This document shows, piece after piece, positions 23,054-34,469 of a stretch of 64,000 nt of DNA. Positions within the stretch are counted from its first letter, which is position 1. The number at the start of each line of letters is the position of its first letter. The DNA is taken from positions 1,240,001-1,304,000 of the forward strand of contig NC_083389.1 in assembly GCF_031755915.1 (NCBI RefSeq), given 5' to 3'. Both the position numbers and the translations under genes were made by a program. The stretch comes from Ziziphus jujuba. Lineage: Eukaryota > Streptophyta > Magnoliopsida > Rosales > Rhamnaceae. Under the pieces are notes generated by a model. It was not told the DNA's origin, searched no databases, and saw only the letters and a program-made list of their open reading frames with translations.

Positions 23054-23470
23054 TTATACATGTCTTTTTTTAGGAGGTCTACAGCGATTATGTGGCATAG
23101 GGGTTACATCTCATATGAAACTTAATAGTATACCACTTCTACGAATAGCTCTTAATGTCGCATCTCTTCAGAGATTGGTGCCTTTTATGATGACTTCTGC
23201 TCGTTGCATACCCTGATCCACTACTATTCGAATAGCATTTTCCGTTGTGGTTTGAGCGCCACATGGCATCCCACATCTTGTACCCTTGAATCCACAAGTA
23301 CCGACGGAAGACCACGAAATTATCTGATCCCTTACATCTGTAATAGTCATAATAGTATTGTCGAAACTTGTTTGGACATGAATAACTCCTTTTGGTATTC
23401 TACATGCTTTTTTACATGAACCAATATGTCTATTCTTACTTGAATCGGTTATTGGTATAGATTTTGCCAT
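23054..23470 (-). pseudogene. rps11: Plastid rps11
   Basis: Small-subunit ribosomal protein S11, full length. The frame starts MAKSIPI and contains [21 protein letters not shown] and [17 protein letters not shown] at about 23168-23170 replaces Gly/Arg of the plastid protein, after which ATLRAIRRSGILLSF and PMPHNRCRPPKKR continue in the same frame to the native stop at 23054-23056, with a second stop before DVTPMP. It lies between rpoA and rpl36 as in plastids. Confidence 0.92.
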
Positions 23471-23606
23471 ATTTTATCATCTCGTAAATATAAGTGAGAG
23501 ATATATGGATATATCCATTTCATGTCAAAATAGATCCTTTATTTTTATTTCTGTATTTGTACAATAGTTCCTTTAAATTTATAGAATCCTTTTTTGTTTA
23601 GAAAGA

Positions 23607-23720
23607 TTATCCTTGTCTTTGTTTATGTCTGAGGTTGGAACAAATTACTATAATTCATCCCCGACTATGGATCAGGCGACATTTTTCATAAATTTTACGC
23701 ACAGAGGCTCTTATTTTCAT
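23607..23720 (-). pseudogene. rpl36: Plastid rpl36
   Basis: Exactly 38 codons including the stop, the normal length. It begins MKIRASVRKI and ends RHKQRQG. One in-frame TGA replaces Arg CGA in the middle (SRG*IIVICSN), a C-to-T change. The first zinc-ribbon Cys is also lost (KIYEKC for KICEKC). Too short for most ORF callers. Confidence 0.9.
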
Positions 23721-23836
23721 ATTTATCATTCCTTAATTTAATTCTAACTTTCTTTATTGAAAGAAAATAAGTTGCTTGAAATTTTTAACTTCGAATCGTA
23801 TACCCTAAAAATGAATGTTGAAATTGAAAAAACCAT

Positions 23837-24076
23837 CTAATCATTGGAATCTTTTTTGGGAGTCTATAAACTATACGTCCGATTGTTGAATCATAATGAC
23901 TTGCTTTACTTTTGCTTCGATTTCCTCGTCATATACGTATAAAAAAAACTACTTATAATCGTTTCTAAAACATAATCTTGAATCAGATTTTCATTATCTA
24001 AACGAATTCAGACTATACCATTGGGCAGTCATGCACTACTTCAACCTTCATGAATCCTTTTTGTTTTCCCTTTCAT
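23837..24076 (-). pseudogene. infA: Plastid infA remnant
   Basis: Position between rpl36 and rps8 and several matches (IHEG, LPNG, RLDNE, final SYDSTIGRIVYRL-like block) identify translation initiation factor IF-1. Three stops in the first 30 codons and at least one frameshift disrupt it. infA is often already lost or dead in plastid genomes of rosids, so part of the decay could predate transfer. Confidence 0.75.
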
Positions 24077-24207
24077 TTTAGGTCAAACTCCCTGAGGTAT
24101 CAACTAATACAAGAGGGGTGATATTAGAAAACCGCCCTCTCTCTTTTGTTTCTTCTTTTTTTTTCACAAATATGAAAGTTCTGCATATAATTTGCATATC
24201 AAAAGGA

Positions 24208-24621
24208 TTACCATATATAACACAAAAGTTCTCCACCAATTTCTTCTAATCGAGCCTCTTTGTTTGTCATTATACCCCGATAAGTTGAAAGAATTACAAT
24301 CCCCATTCCGCCTAAAATTCTAGGAATTCATTAATAGTTAGAATATATTCGTAGACCGGGTTGACTGATCCATTTTAAATTTAAAACAACTTTATATGGT
24401 CCTTTCCTAGTCCTTCTATGTCGTAGGGTTAAAACCAAAAAATCTTTGTTGTTTTCCTGATGTTTCCTCATGTTTTCAATAAAACTTCACGTAAAAGGAT
24501 TTTAACAATGTTTTCAGTAATGTTAGTAGATGGCATTCGAACTGATCTTTTTTTTTCTTTTTTTTTTCATGTCAGCATTTTGTATAGAGGTTATCATATC
24601 AGCAATAATGTCTATATTCAT
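24208..24621 (-). pseudogene. rps8: Plastid rps8
   Basis: Small-subunit protein S8 with IIADMITSIQNADM near the start, [26 protein letters not shown] in the middle, and the C-terminal [10 protein letters not shown] and GGELLCYIW. Stop at 24208-24210. An A-rich expansion after NADM (near 24540-24560), frameshifts and stops interrupt the frame. Native gene order is kept. Confidence 0.88.
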
Positions 24622-24885
24622 GATAAACTCAGATTATTGTTGTACTCGAATTTTGACATAATCAACATGCTCTTTTTCTGTTTTTCTTTATTTTTTAATT
24701 TTGAATTCTTAAAGGCATATACGTGAGACACCACCAATCTACTACTAATAATAAATCTCAATTTACTAAATAATCTTAATCAATTTCAATTAAATACTCG
24801 GTAAATACTCAGTTAAATATTATAACTATATTAATTCTATTAAATATGTTATAATTAATTATATTAATTATGTTATGGTCTCTTC
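24622..24885. other. Plastid rps8-rpl14 spacer
   Basis: AT-rich plastid-derived intergenic DNA, degraded. No gene visible. Confidence 0.6.
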
Positions 24886-25053
24886 TTATAATACTTCGGG
24901 TGCTAATGAAACTATTTTAGTGAAATTTAATAGTCTTAATTCCCAGGTGATCGTGCCAAAAATTTGAGTTCCTTTTGGATTTCCTTCTTTATCAGTAACA
25001 ACTGCAGCATTGTCATCATATCATATGATCATACCGTTCTCACGTTTGAGTTT
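24886..25053 (-). pseudogene. rpl14: Plastid rpl14, 3' part
   Basis: C-terminal half of large-subunit protein L14 on the minus strand: [26 protein letters not shown] and [13 protein letters not shown], with the stop at 24886-24888. It is cut at 25053/25054 by a solo LTR. The frame in this part is open. Confidence 0.9.
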
Positions 25054-26186
25054 TGATGTGAATCCGCCTGAACCTGCACAACCAACAACCTGCTGGGGTG
25101 CTGACCCGATATGGATGAAGACCGGACCGATCACTAGGGCTCAATTAAGATGTTTAAGGAAAACCTTGCTCCCTTTATCTAGGGAGTATTTCATTCTCAA
25201 TGGGGCTTGTCCATACTTGAAGACCCAAGACCTATTTTGAGCATACAAGTGGTGGAAGTCGATATGGACCCGGGTAGTTGTTTTGGTGCATTTATGGAGT
25301 CCGAGCACACATGAAATGGTTCCAATGCCTTATGGATTAAATATATATGTCTAAGAGTCATGGAATCAATTCAATGCAACTTTAGAGGCAACCAAAAAGG
25401 GGTTATGCGCATGGCATGAAAAATTGGCCAGTTTTACTGTATTACCCGCTGACTTTACTGCATTTTGCCGAGTTGGCTCTTTCTCTTTCCTCCAAGAAAA
25501 GGCAACATTTGGGGCTCCATGTAAATCCTATTTGGCATCCTAAAAATCATATGGAAGCTGATTTGGAGCTTAAATTGGTCAAAGATTGGTCAAAGTCAAC
25601 TTAGTCAAAAAGATAGTATTTTAGTTTCATAATTTGATTTTTACTTTTTGTTTTAGGAAATTACCTTTACATTTTGGTTTTTATTTGTATATTTGCTGGA
25701 CAAATAAGTTTGGGAAAGTTATTACTTTTATTATTTCTTTTTAAATTAATTAGTTCCTAATTCAAAATAAAGGAATTAATTAATCAAAATTATATTAGGA
25801 AAGGAGAGAGAAAATTGGATCACATTAGGAAACAACAAGCATGGCCAGTTTTCCCTTTTGTTTTTAGGGTTTTATTTTGTTTTCTTTTAGCCCATAAAAG
25901 GGCTTATTTTTAAGGATGAAAAAACCATTAATAATATTGAGAATTTATTTTATGAGATTGAATCTCTCCTTGTTCTTTTGAACACCTAAAACACCATTAG
26001 TGAATGAGTGTTTTAGTTTGACTTATCAATTGGCCTTCCATCACCTATTGTGGCGCCTCCATTATATACTAAGGGTTTTTAATCATAGGTTGGTTGAAGG
26101 TCAAGGTGACCATTAGAACTTGAACATAATTAGATCCGAGCTAATATAATACGAATTTAGGCGTAGGTCGTATTAGGTTCATATCA
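25054..26186 (+). repeat. Ty3 solo LTR inside rpl14
   Basis: A 1133-bp LTR of the dominant family, plus orientation, from TGATGTGAATCCGCCTGAACC to GGTTCATATCA. Flanks are AGTTT (25049-25053) and AGTTC (26187-26191), a TSD with one later change; plastid rpl14 has AGTTC here. No internal region. It contains the family TATA-like and LTR-tail segments but with more differences than C or D LTRs. Confidence 0.9.
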
Positions 26187-26392
26187 AGTTCTTTACAAGT
26201 ATGTACAATTATAGCTCTGATCACTTCTGATCATTCTATAGGTGTATTTGGTGCTGTTTCCTTAATTACAGCAACAACAACGTCACTAATATGAGCATAT
26301 CATTGATTACTAGCTCATATGATTCGAATACACATTAATTCTCGGGCTCCATTGTTATCCGCTACATTCAAATGGCTTTGGGGTTGAATCAT
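26187..26392 (-). pseudogene. rpl14: Plastid rpl14, 5' part
   Basis: Starts at 26392 with [20 protein letters not shown] and continues IRII, then SDVVVAVIKETAPNTPIE and VIIVHTCKE up to the solo LTR. Stops are present after IRII ([11 protein letters not shown] region). With 24886-25053 it makes a full-length, interrupted gene. Confidence 0.9.
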
Positions 26393-26528
26393 TTTTTTAT
26401 CTATTTTTTCAATTAACACAAAGGGCCAAGTAAAAAAATAAAAAAGAAATGTTGTTTGTTCAAAACAAAAAAGGAAACCTACAATTTTTTTTTTCATCCA
26501 AAAAACCTTTTCTTTTGGTTCTACGTTC

Positions 26529-26675
26529 CTATACCGAAATAATGAATTGAGTACGTATAGGCATTTTGGATGTCGCTGGTGGAATAGACCTTTTGGCTAT
26601 ATTTTCTGCTACTCCGCTCGTTTCATAAAGTATTCTACTGGGTTTGACAATAGCTACCCAATATACGGGAGATCC
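26529..26675 (-). pseudogene. rpl16: Plastid rpl16 exon 2, 3' end
   Basis: The last about 48 codons of large-subunit protein L16: [26 protein letters not shown] and [11 protein letters not shown], stop at 26529-26531. The gene is cut at 26675/26676 by the LTR of element B, and no plastid sequence resumes beyond B within the window, so the plastid block ends here. Confidence 0.88.
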
Positions 26676-29018
26676 TGATATGAACCTAGGACGACCTGCT
26701 CCTAAACCGGTATTCTATTAGCCCGGATCTAATTATGTTCAGGTTCTAATGGTCACCTTGTGATGTGATTCCGCCCGAGCCCGCTCAACCGATAACCCGC
26801 TGGGGTGCTAATCCGTTACGGATGAAGGTGAGACCAATCACTAGAGCACAAGCCAAGAAGTTCAAGGATAACCTTGCTGTGCTTATTCAAAGGATAAATC
26901 ATAATCAAGAAGGAATGATCATGACCAAGGAACCAAGACCTGTTTTGCTGATACAAGCACTGGAGACTGGTACGGACCCGGGTGACGGTTTTGGTACATT
27001 TTTGGAGTCTGGGAAGCATGAAATGGTTCCAATGATTTATGGGTTCAATACATATGCCTAAGAGGTCATGGAATCAAGTCAAAGCAGCCACAAATGCAAT
27101 AAAAAATGGCTTGTACGGACAGCATCAACAATTTGGCCGAATTTGCTGTATTGCTTGCTGGCTTTACTGTATTTTACTGTATTAGCCTTTTCTTATTTTT
27201 CCAAGCATGGGCAACGTGTGGGACTTCATATTCAGCTTATTTGGCATCCTACAAAGCATCTAGAAGCTGATTTGGAGCTCAAAGAGGTAAAAGATTGGTC
27301 AAAGTTAAATTAGTCAAAAAAGCTAGTATTATAGTTTCCTAATTTTATTCTACTTTTTGTTTTAGGAAACTACCATTACTTTTTGGCTTTTATTTATTTA
27401 TTTTCTGGAAAAATAACTTTAGGAAGGTTTTTATTTTATTCTTTTCATTGTAAATTAATTAATTCCTAATTTAATATAAAGGAATTAATTAATCAAACAT
27501 AGATTAGGAAAGGAAGTAGAGTTTCGGCCAACTAGGTTTCTTTATGTGTGGTGGCTGGTTTTCTTTATTTTCTAGGGTTTTATTTCTTGGCTTTGTAGCC
27601 TATTTAAAGGCTTAGTTGTCAATAAGAAAACAACTTTGATTTGATTGAGAAAATACTTGTGAGATTAATTATCTCTTTGTTCTTTGAGAACACCTAAAAC
27701 ACCATTAGAGAATTGGTTGTTTTAGCTTGACTTATCAATAGGTTTTCCATCCCCTATTATGGCATCTACATTATACCAAGATTTCTAACCACAGGTTGGT
27801 TAGGGGTTGAGGTCAATTCCATTAGAACTTAAACTTAATTAAGATCCGGGCTAATATAATACGAGTTTAGGAGCAGGTCGTCCTAGGTTCGTATCATTTG
27901 GTATCAGAGCTAAATTTTGTTCAGGTTTTGATCTATCTTTATTTGCTTTATTTGTTTTTGTGTTATTCTACAATTTTAGCATTAGGTTAAGGTTGCTTCT
28001 ATCATCATACACGTTCTGCATTAAAAAATAAATAAAAAATTCATTCCTAGTTGAATTAGGATTTCCTAGTTTTATCGTATTTTTGTTTCCTAGTTTGTTG
28101 GTTGTTTGTCATCATTGTTCTTGTTGATTTTGGTTTTTGTTGATTTTTCCCCTGCTGTTTTAGTCTTAAATATTTGCATTCATATATTAAAAAAAAAAGA
28201 AAAAAAAAGAGTTTGCGGCAACATTTAAAAAAAAAAAAAAACTGCACATTTATGTTTATTTGGAGGTCACGGGTTTGGTGTTTGTTTTGGAGTTGGAATT
28301 GCAAATTTGTTGTTTATTCTTGCTACTGTAGTTGTGTCTGATATTCAGTGTGTGAAGAAAAAAAAAATTATATATATCGATTTGTTGAAAATTGGTGTTG
28401 AAGTTTGTTGCTGGAATATTTTTTTGTAACTGCTGCTTCGCTAATTATTTATTCCATATTTGGAGTTTCTGGAGAGTTATTTTTGCTGCTGGATATTTGA
28501 GTTTGAGTGCTAAATTATTTGGATTAAAATTCGCTAAAGGATTTGATACAAAAACTTGAATTACAAATAACAACAACCAACAACTATTCTATATTTTTGT
28601 TCTCTTTGATTCTTGTTCGTATTTGAATTTCTTTTTCTGGAATTTTATTCTTGAACTCATAATCTACTACCATCTGGTGCAGTTTTCAAAAATTCCAACA
28701 TTTTCCCATTATTTTATGTGTTTTCTTGTCTAAAAACTGAAAATTAGGATTTGTTGGATTCTTTCGGTATTGCCTACCTTTTGCTTTCTGTTTTGCTGAT
28801 AAGTTTAATTAAAACATACTAGTGATCTAATTTCTGTTTTGTGGGTGTTTTAATTAGAACTTTGAGATAATTCATTAAGTGGAAAAAGGCAAGAGTGTGT
28901 GAGCTTAAAAGAGGGTAAAAAGCCAAAACAAGTGTGGAAACATGAGTGTCGAGTCCTCATTTGAGTAAAACACGTAAGGGAGTGAAATTGTAAGGTCCTA
29001 TTTTATTATTATACTAAC

Positions 29019-30173
29019 ATGACAGAATCAAGAATGAGGAGAGGAGAGCCACCCTTAAGGATCAATGAGGAGGAGTCCGTAGCATTCCATGGCGATGCCC
29101 GAGCTACCGGGAGTGGAGACCAAGTGGACATGAGAGCTGTTTCGGAGTCAATACAGCGGGTTAGTGCTCAAGTTGAGCATGTGAATCAAAGAATGGGAAG
29201 GCTAGAAGTTCCACAAGGAATGCCGAACACAAGAAATAGGCAAGAATTCCATGGAGGACGAGGCCGAGGATGAGGAGGTCGCGAGAGACCAAGAGAGGAA
29301 TTTGATGAGGAGAATTTTGGTGGAGACTTTGAGGAAGGCATGGATGAAACCTTTGCTGTCCAAGAGAGAGCTGGCTGTGGAGGATATAGGAGGGAAGGAA
29401 CAGATGACAATCTTAGCAATATCAAGATCAACATCCCACCATTCATGGGAAAAAGTGATCCCGAGGCATATTTGGAGTGGGAAGAAAAGATGGAGATGAT
29501 ATTTGACTGCCATAATTATTCAGAGGCTATGACGGTGAAATTGGCAGCAATGGAGTTTGGCCATTATGCACTCCAATGGTGGACCAATGAGCAAAACACC
29601 CGAATGAGAGTTGGTGATGACTTGATTACTACATGACGACAAATGAAAGGAGCCATGCGGAAGCGATACGTACCATCACACTATCATAGGTTCCTGCATC
29701 AAAGACTTCAATCTTTATCTCAAGGACATGGATCCATGGAGGATTATTACAAGGAGATGGAGATGCTTATGATGAGATTGAACTTGAATGAAGATAAGGA
29801 AGCAACCATGGCAAGGTTTCTTGGTGGTTTGAATCGTGAAACAGCCAATCAACTAGAATTGCAACAATATGTGGAATTGGAGGAGATGTTGCATGTGGCT
29901 ATTAAATTAGAGCATCAATTCAAGAGGAGGGGTGTAAGATCATGGTTTGGAGGTGTTTCCAATAGTGGAAGGTCCAATTCAAGTGGCTGGAGGAACAATC
30001 CCATCTATGAAAGCAAGCCAAAGCCGGAAGTCAAAGAAGAAAGTTCAAACTGGCCAAGGAAGGAGACTAGAATCAAATCTGTCCAAGCACTAAAGAATGA
30101 GGTAAAATTAGATCCTAAACCTTCTAGAACTCATGATGTTGTGTGTTGTAAGTGCCAGGGAGGAGGACACATT
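29019..30173 (+). pseudogene. Gag of element C, part before D
   Basis: Starts MTESRMRRGEPPLRINEEES. All three open segments are in one frame: 29019-29273, on to 29636, and from 29637. The breaks are TGA for Arg CGA at 29271-29273 and TGA for Trp TGG at 29634-29636, both G:C-to-A:T. It contains the gag capsid domain (FMGKSDPEAYLEWEEKMEM, KRYVPSHYHRF, EDYYKEMEMLMMRLN). It ends inside the zinc knuckle (CKCQGGGHI), where D is inserted. The first knuckle Cys-x-x-Cys is intact. Confidence 0.9.
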
Positions 30174-31017
30174 TGATGCGAATCCACCCGAGACTGTTCG
30201 ACCAACAACCCGCTGGGGTGCTGACCCAATACAAATGAAGGTGGGACCGATCACTAGGGCCCAAGCCAAGACGTTCAAGGAAAATCTTGCTATATTCATA
30301 CAGGGAATAAGTCATAGTCAAGATGGGTTGGCCATATCTAAAGAACCAAGGCCTGTTTTACTAATACAAGCAATAGAAGCCAATACGGACCCGGGTGACG
30401 ATTTTGGTACATTTTTGGAGTCCGGGAAGCATGAAATGGTTCCAATGATTTATGGGTTCAATACATATGCCTAAGAGGTCATGGAATCAAGTTAAAGCAG
30501 CCTCAAATGCAATCAAAAAGGGCTTGTACGGACAGTATCAACAATGTGGCCGAATTTGCTGTATTGCTTGCTGGCTTTACTGTATTTTACTGTATTAGCC
30601 TTTTCTTATTTTTCCAAGCATGGGCAACGTGTGGGACTTCATATTCAGCTTATTTGGCATCCTACAAAGCATCTAGAAGCTGATTTGGAGCTCAAAGAGG
30701 TAAAAGATTGGTCAAAGTTAAATTAGTCAAAAAAGCTAGTATTATAGTTTCCTAATTTTATTCTACTTTTTGTTTTAGGAAACTACCATTACTTTTTAGT
30801 TTTTATTTATTTATTTTCTGGAAAAATAATTTTAGGAAAGTTATTATTTTATTATTTTCATTGTAAATTAATTAATTCGTAATTCAGAATAAATGAATTA
30901 ATTAATCAAATTTAGTTTAGGAAACTTAGTTTAGGACATATTAGAATTCGGTCGAGTTTCCTAATTCCTATAGGAGTCCGGTTTTGAATTATTTTTTAGG
31001 GTTTATTTTGTTTCTTT

Positions 31018-31036
31018 CAAGCCTATTTAAAGGCTT
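31018..31036 (+). promoter_or_regulatory. Putative LTR core promoter (TATA-like) of D
   Basis: CAAGCC-TATTTAAA-GGCTT: a TATA-like TATTTAAA (31024-31031) framed by inverted AAGCC/GGCTT. The block is kept in nearly every LTR of the family in this window, including diverged solo copies, which suggests it is functional in the family. It is followed by AATAATAAA, a possible polyadenylation signal. Transcription itself is inferred. Confidence 0.5.
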
Positions 31037-31317
31037 ATTTTTCAATAATAAAAAAACTTTGATTGATTGAGAAAATACTTGTGAGATTAATTATCTCTTT
31101 GTTATTTGAGAACACCTAAAACACCATTAGAGAATTGGTTGTTTTAGCTTGACTTATCAATAGGTTTTCCATCCCTATTGTGGCGTCTGCATTATACCAA
31201 GGTTTCTAACTACAGGTTGGTCAGAGGTTGAGGTCAATTCCATTAGAACTTGAACTTAATTAAGATCCGGGCTAATATAATACGGGTTTAGGAGCAGGTC
31301 GTCTTAGGTTCGTATCA

Positions 31318-32438
31318 TTTGGTATCAGAGCTAAATTTTGTTCAGGTTTGATCTATCTTTATTTGCTTTATTTGTTTTTGTGTTATTGTGCAATTTTAGC
31401 ATTAGGTTAAGGTTGCATCCATCCTATACACGTTCAACATCTTTAAAAAAAAAAAAAATTCATTCCTAGTTGATTTAGGATTTCCTAGTGTTATCGTATT
31501 TTTGTTTCCTAGTTTGTTGGTTGTCTTTTATCATTGTTCTTGTTAATTTGGTTTTTGTTGATTTTTCTTTGCTGTTTTAGTCTTAAATATTTGCATTCAT
31601 ATATTCCAAAAAAAAAAAAAACAAGAAAAAAAAAGTTTGCGGCAACATTTTAAAAAAAAAAAAAAAAACTGCACATTTTGTTTATTTGGAGGTCACGGGT
31701 TTGGTGTTTGTTTTGGATTTGGAATTGCAATTTTGGTACTTACTCTTGCTACTGCAGTGTTTATGTTCTGTGAGTGAAAAAAAAAAAAAAAAATTCAGTT
31801 TGTTGAAGTTTGATTTGTTTGCTGGAAATTTGTTGGAGCTGCTGGTTTTTTTATTATTTATTCAATATTTGAGTTGCTGGGAAATTATTTTTGCTGCTGG
31901 ATATTTGGATTTTAGGTGTTTAAATTTTTTGGATTAAAATTAGTTAAAGGAATTGATACAAAACTTGAATTACAAGAACAACAACCAACAACTTTTCTAT
32001 ATTTTTGTTCTCTTTGATTCTTGTGCGTATTTGAATTTCTTTTTCTGGATTTTTATTCTTGAACTCATAATCTACTGCCATCTGGTGCAGTTTTCAAAAA
32101 TTTGAACGTTTTTTCCATTATTTTGTGTTTTCTTGTCTAGAAAGCCGAAAAATTAGGATTTGTTGGATTCTTTCGGTATTGCCTACTTTTTGCTACTGTT
32201 TTGTTGATAAGTTTAATTAAAACATATTAGTGATCTAATTGCTGTTTTGTGGGTGTTTTAATTAGAACTTTGAGATAATTCATTGAGTGGAAAAAGGCAA
32301 GAGTGTGTGAGCTTAAAAGAGGGTAAAAAGCCAAAACAAGTGTGCAAACACGAGTGTCGAGTCTTCATTTGAGTGAAACATGTAAGGGAGTGAAATTGGT
32401 AAGGTCCTATTTTATTTATATTGCATTATTATACTAAC
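31318..32438 (+). other. Leader (5' untranslated region) of element D
   Basis: PBS TGGTATCAGAGC (31320-31331), then about 1.1 kb of non-coding DNA with long A and T tracts (for example 31606-31622, 31651-31668, 31778-31793), conserved in E1, E2, C, B, F and J. It is unusually long and homopolymer-rich for a leader. Small ORFs inside are not conserved between copies. Confidence 0.8.
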
Positions 32439-33821
32439 ATGACAGAATCAAGAATGAGGAGAGGAGATCCACCTTTGAGGATCAATGAGGAGGAATCCGT
32501 AGCATTCCATGGCGATGCCCGAGCTACCGGGAGTGGAGACCAAGTGGACATGAGAGCTGTTTTGGAGTCAATACAGCGGGTTAGTGCTCAAGTTGAGCAT
32601 GTGAATCAAAGGATGGGAAGGTTGGAAGTTTCCCAAGGAATTCCAAACACAAGAAATAGGCAAGAATTCCATGGAGGACGAGGCCGAGGACGAGGAGGTT
32701 GCGAGAGACCGAGAGAGGAATTTAATGAGGAGCCATTTGGTGGAGACTTTGAGGAAGGTATGAACCAAACTTTTGCTGTCCAAGATAGAGCTGGCCATGG
32801 AAGATATAGGACGGAAGAAACAGATGACAATCTTAGCAATATCAAGATCAACATCCCACCATTCATGGGAAAAAGTGACCCCGAAGCATATTTAGAGTCG
32901 GAAGAAAAAATGGAGATGATATTTGACCGCCATAATTATTCGGAGGCTAAGAAGGTGAAATTGGCAGCAATGAGGTTTGGCAATTATGCACTCCAATGGT
33001 GGACCAATGAGCAAAACACCCGAAGGAGAGTTGGTGATGACTTGATTACTACATGGCGACAAATGAAAGGAGCCATGCGGAAGCGATTCCTACCATCACA
33101 CTATCATAGGTTGCTGCATCAAAGACTTCAATCTTTATCTCAAGGACATGGATCCGTGGAGGATTATTACAAGGAGATGGAGATGCTTATGATGAGATTG
33201 AACTTGAATGAAGATAGGGAAGCAACCATGGCAAGGTTTCTTGGTGGTTTGAATCGTGAAATAGCCAATCAACTAGAATTGCAACAATATGTGGAATTTG
33301 AGGAGATGTTGCATGTGGCTATTAAATTAGAGCATCAATTCAAGAGGAGGGGTGTAAGATCATGGTTTGGAGGTGTTTCCAATAGTGGAAGGTCCAATTC
33401 AAGTGGCTGGAGGAACAATCCCATCTATGAAAGCAAGCCAAAGCCAAAAGTCAAAGAAGAAAGTTCAAACTGGCCAAGGAAGGAGACTAGAATCAAATCT
33501 GTCCAAGCACCAAAGAATGAGGTAAAATTAGATCCTAAACCTTCTAGAACTCATGATGTTGTATGTTTTAAGTGCCAGGGAGGAGGACACGTCGATAGCC
33601 AATGCCCGAATAGAAGAATCATGGTGTTAAAGGGCAAGGATAAGCTAGAATCGAAAAGTGAAGAAAGTGAAAATGAAGCCAAGCAAGAGGAGGAGGACTT
33701 GGAGGATGAACCCGAAACCTTGCAGGCATCCAATGCTGAATTAAACTTGCTTTCTAGGAGAGTACTTTCTGCATACAAAGATGAGGATGAAATTCAAAGA
33801 GAGAACATCTTCCACACCTGA
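32439..33821 (+). CDS. Gag polyprotein region of element D
   Basis: A 460-codon open frame from ATG 32439 (MTESRMRRGDPPLRINEEES); an upstream in-frame ATG at 32421 is ignored because all copies share the MTES/MADS start. Order: N-terminal region with a predicted helical stretch (AVLESIQRVSAQVEHVNQRM, about residues 35-55), an RG-rich and acidic stretch (70-110), the retrotransposon gag capsid domain (about 135-310), then a CCHC knuckle C-x2-C-x4-H-x4-C (CFKCQGGGHVDSQC, about 380), then an acidic linker. It would build the virus-like particle and bind RNA. The frame ends at TGA 33819-33821, where other copies have Arg CGA and continue into protease. Gag and pol appear to share one frame in the intact ancestor. 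Confidence 0.93.
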   Translation: MTESRMRRGDPPLRINEEESVAFHGDARATGSGDQVDMRAVLESIQRVSAQVEHVNQRMGRLEVSQGIPNTRNRQEFHGGRGRGRGGCERPREEFNEEPFGGDFEEGMNQTFAVQDRAGHGRYRTEETDDNLSNIKINIPPFMGKSDPEAYLESEEKMEMIFDRHNYSEAKKVKLAAMRFGNYALQWWTNEQNTRRRVGDDLITTWRQMKGAMRKRFLPSHYHRLLHQRLQSLSQGHGSVEDYYKEMEMLMMRLNLNEDREATMARFLGGLNREIANQLELQQYVEFEEMLHVAIKLEHQFKRRGVRSWFGGVSNSGRSNSSGWRNNPIYESKPKPKVKEESSNWPRKETRIKSVQAPKNEVKLDPKPSRTHDVVCFKCQGGGHVDSQCPNRRIMVLKGKDKLESKSEESENEAKQEEEDLEDEPETLQASNAELNLLSRRVLSAYKDEDEIQRENIFHT

Positions 33822-34469
33822 TGTGAAATTCAAGGTAAGATTCGTAGTATAATTATTGATAGTGGAAGTTGTACTAATGCAATAAGTAACCTTGAAGTTG
33901 ATAAATTGGGCTTAAAAACAATAAAACATCCTGAACCATATACATTACAATGGCTTAATGATAGTGGTGAGATGAAAGTAAACAAACAAGCCAAAGTAAA
34001 ATTTAATATAGGTAGATATAAGGATGTAGTTTTATGTGATATTGTACCCATGATTGCTGGACATATACTATTAGGTAGGCCATGGCAATTTGATAAAGAT
34101 GCTACTCATTTTGGTCGAGAAAATAGTATTGTTTTCAGGTTTAAAGGGAAGAAGGTCAAGCTGGAACCATTATCTCGTAAAGAGGTTTACAAAGACAAAT
34201 TACAAATGCAACAAAGGAGAGAAGCCGAAAAGCTTAAGGAAAAAGCAAGTATGGCACCAACGGCTTCACCATCCTTTCAAGAAGGTAAGAATGAGGTTGC
34301 TGATCAATGTGAGGTTTTGAAGACTCATATTGAGTGGAAAGATCATGGAAAAATCAAAAGAGAGGGGAAAGAGAGTGGCAAACCCAAGAGGTTGGAGAAG
34401 GAAGGGAAATTCGAAGGTTTGCGCCAATCCAAGGGAAAAAGAAAAAGAAAGAAAAGAAAGGTCAAGTAG
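33822..34469 (+). pseudogene. Protease and linker of element D
   Basis: Same frame as gag after the TGA. Aspartic protease signature IIDSGSCTNAIS near 33850, LQWLNDSGEMKVNKQ, and the C-terminal HILLGRPWQFDKDATHFG near 34060-34110. A Lys/Glu-rich linker with long basic runs follows. The frame ends at a TAG at 34467-34469 because a purine run near 34430-34460 (GGGAAAAAGAAAAAG) has a different length from C and F, shifting the frame before RT. Confidence 0.88.

Noticed and set aside
8513..26675. Window as a chloroplast or bacterial genome
   Set aside because: The genes carry stops, frameshifts and LTR insertions with TSDs, and non-adjacent plastid regions are joined. The rest is nuclear plant retroelements.
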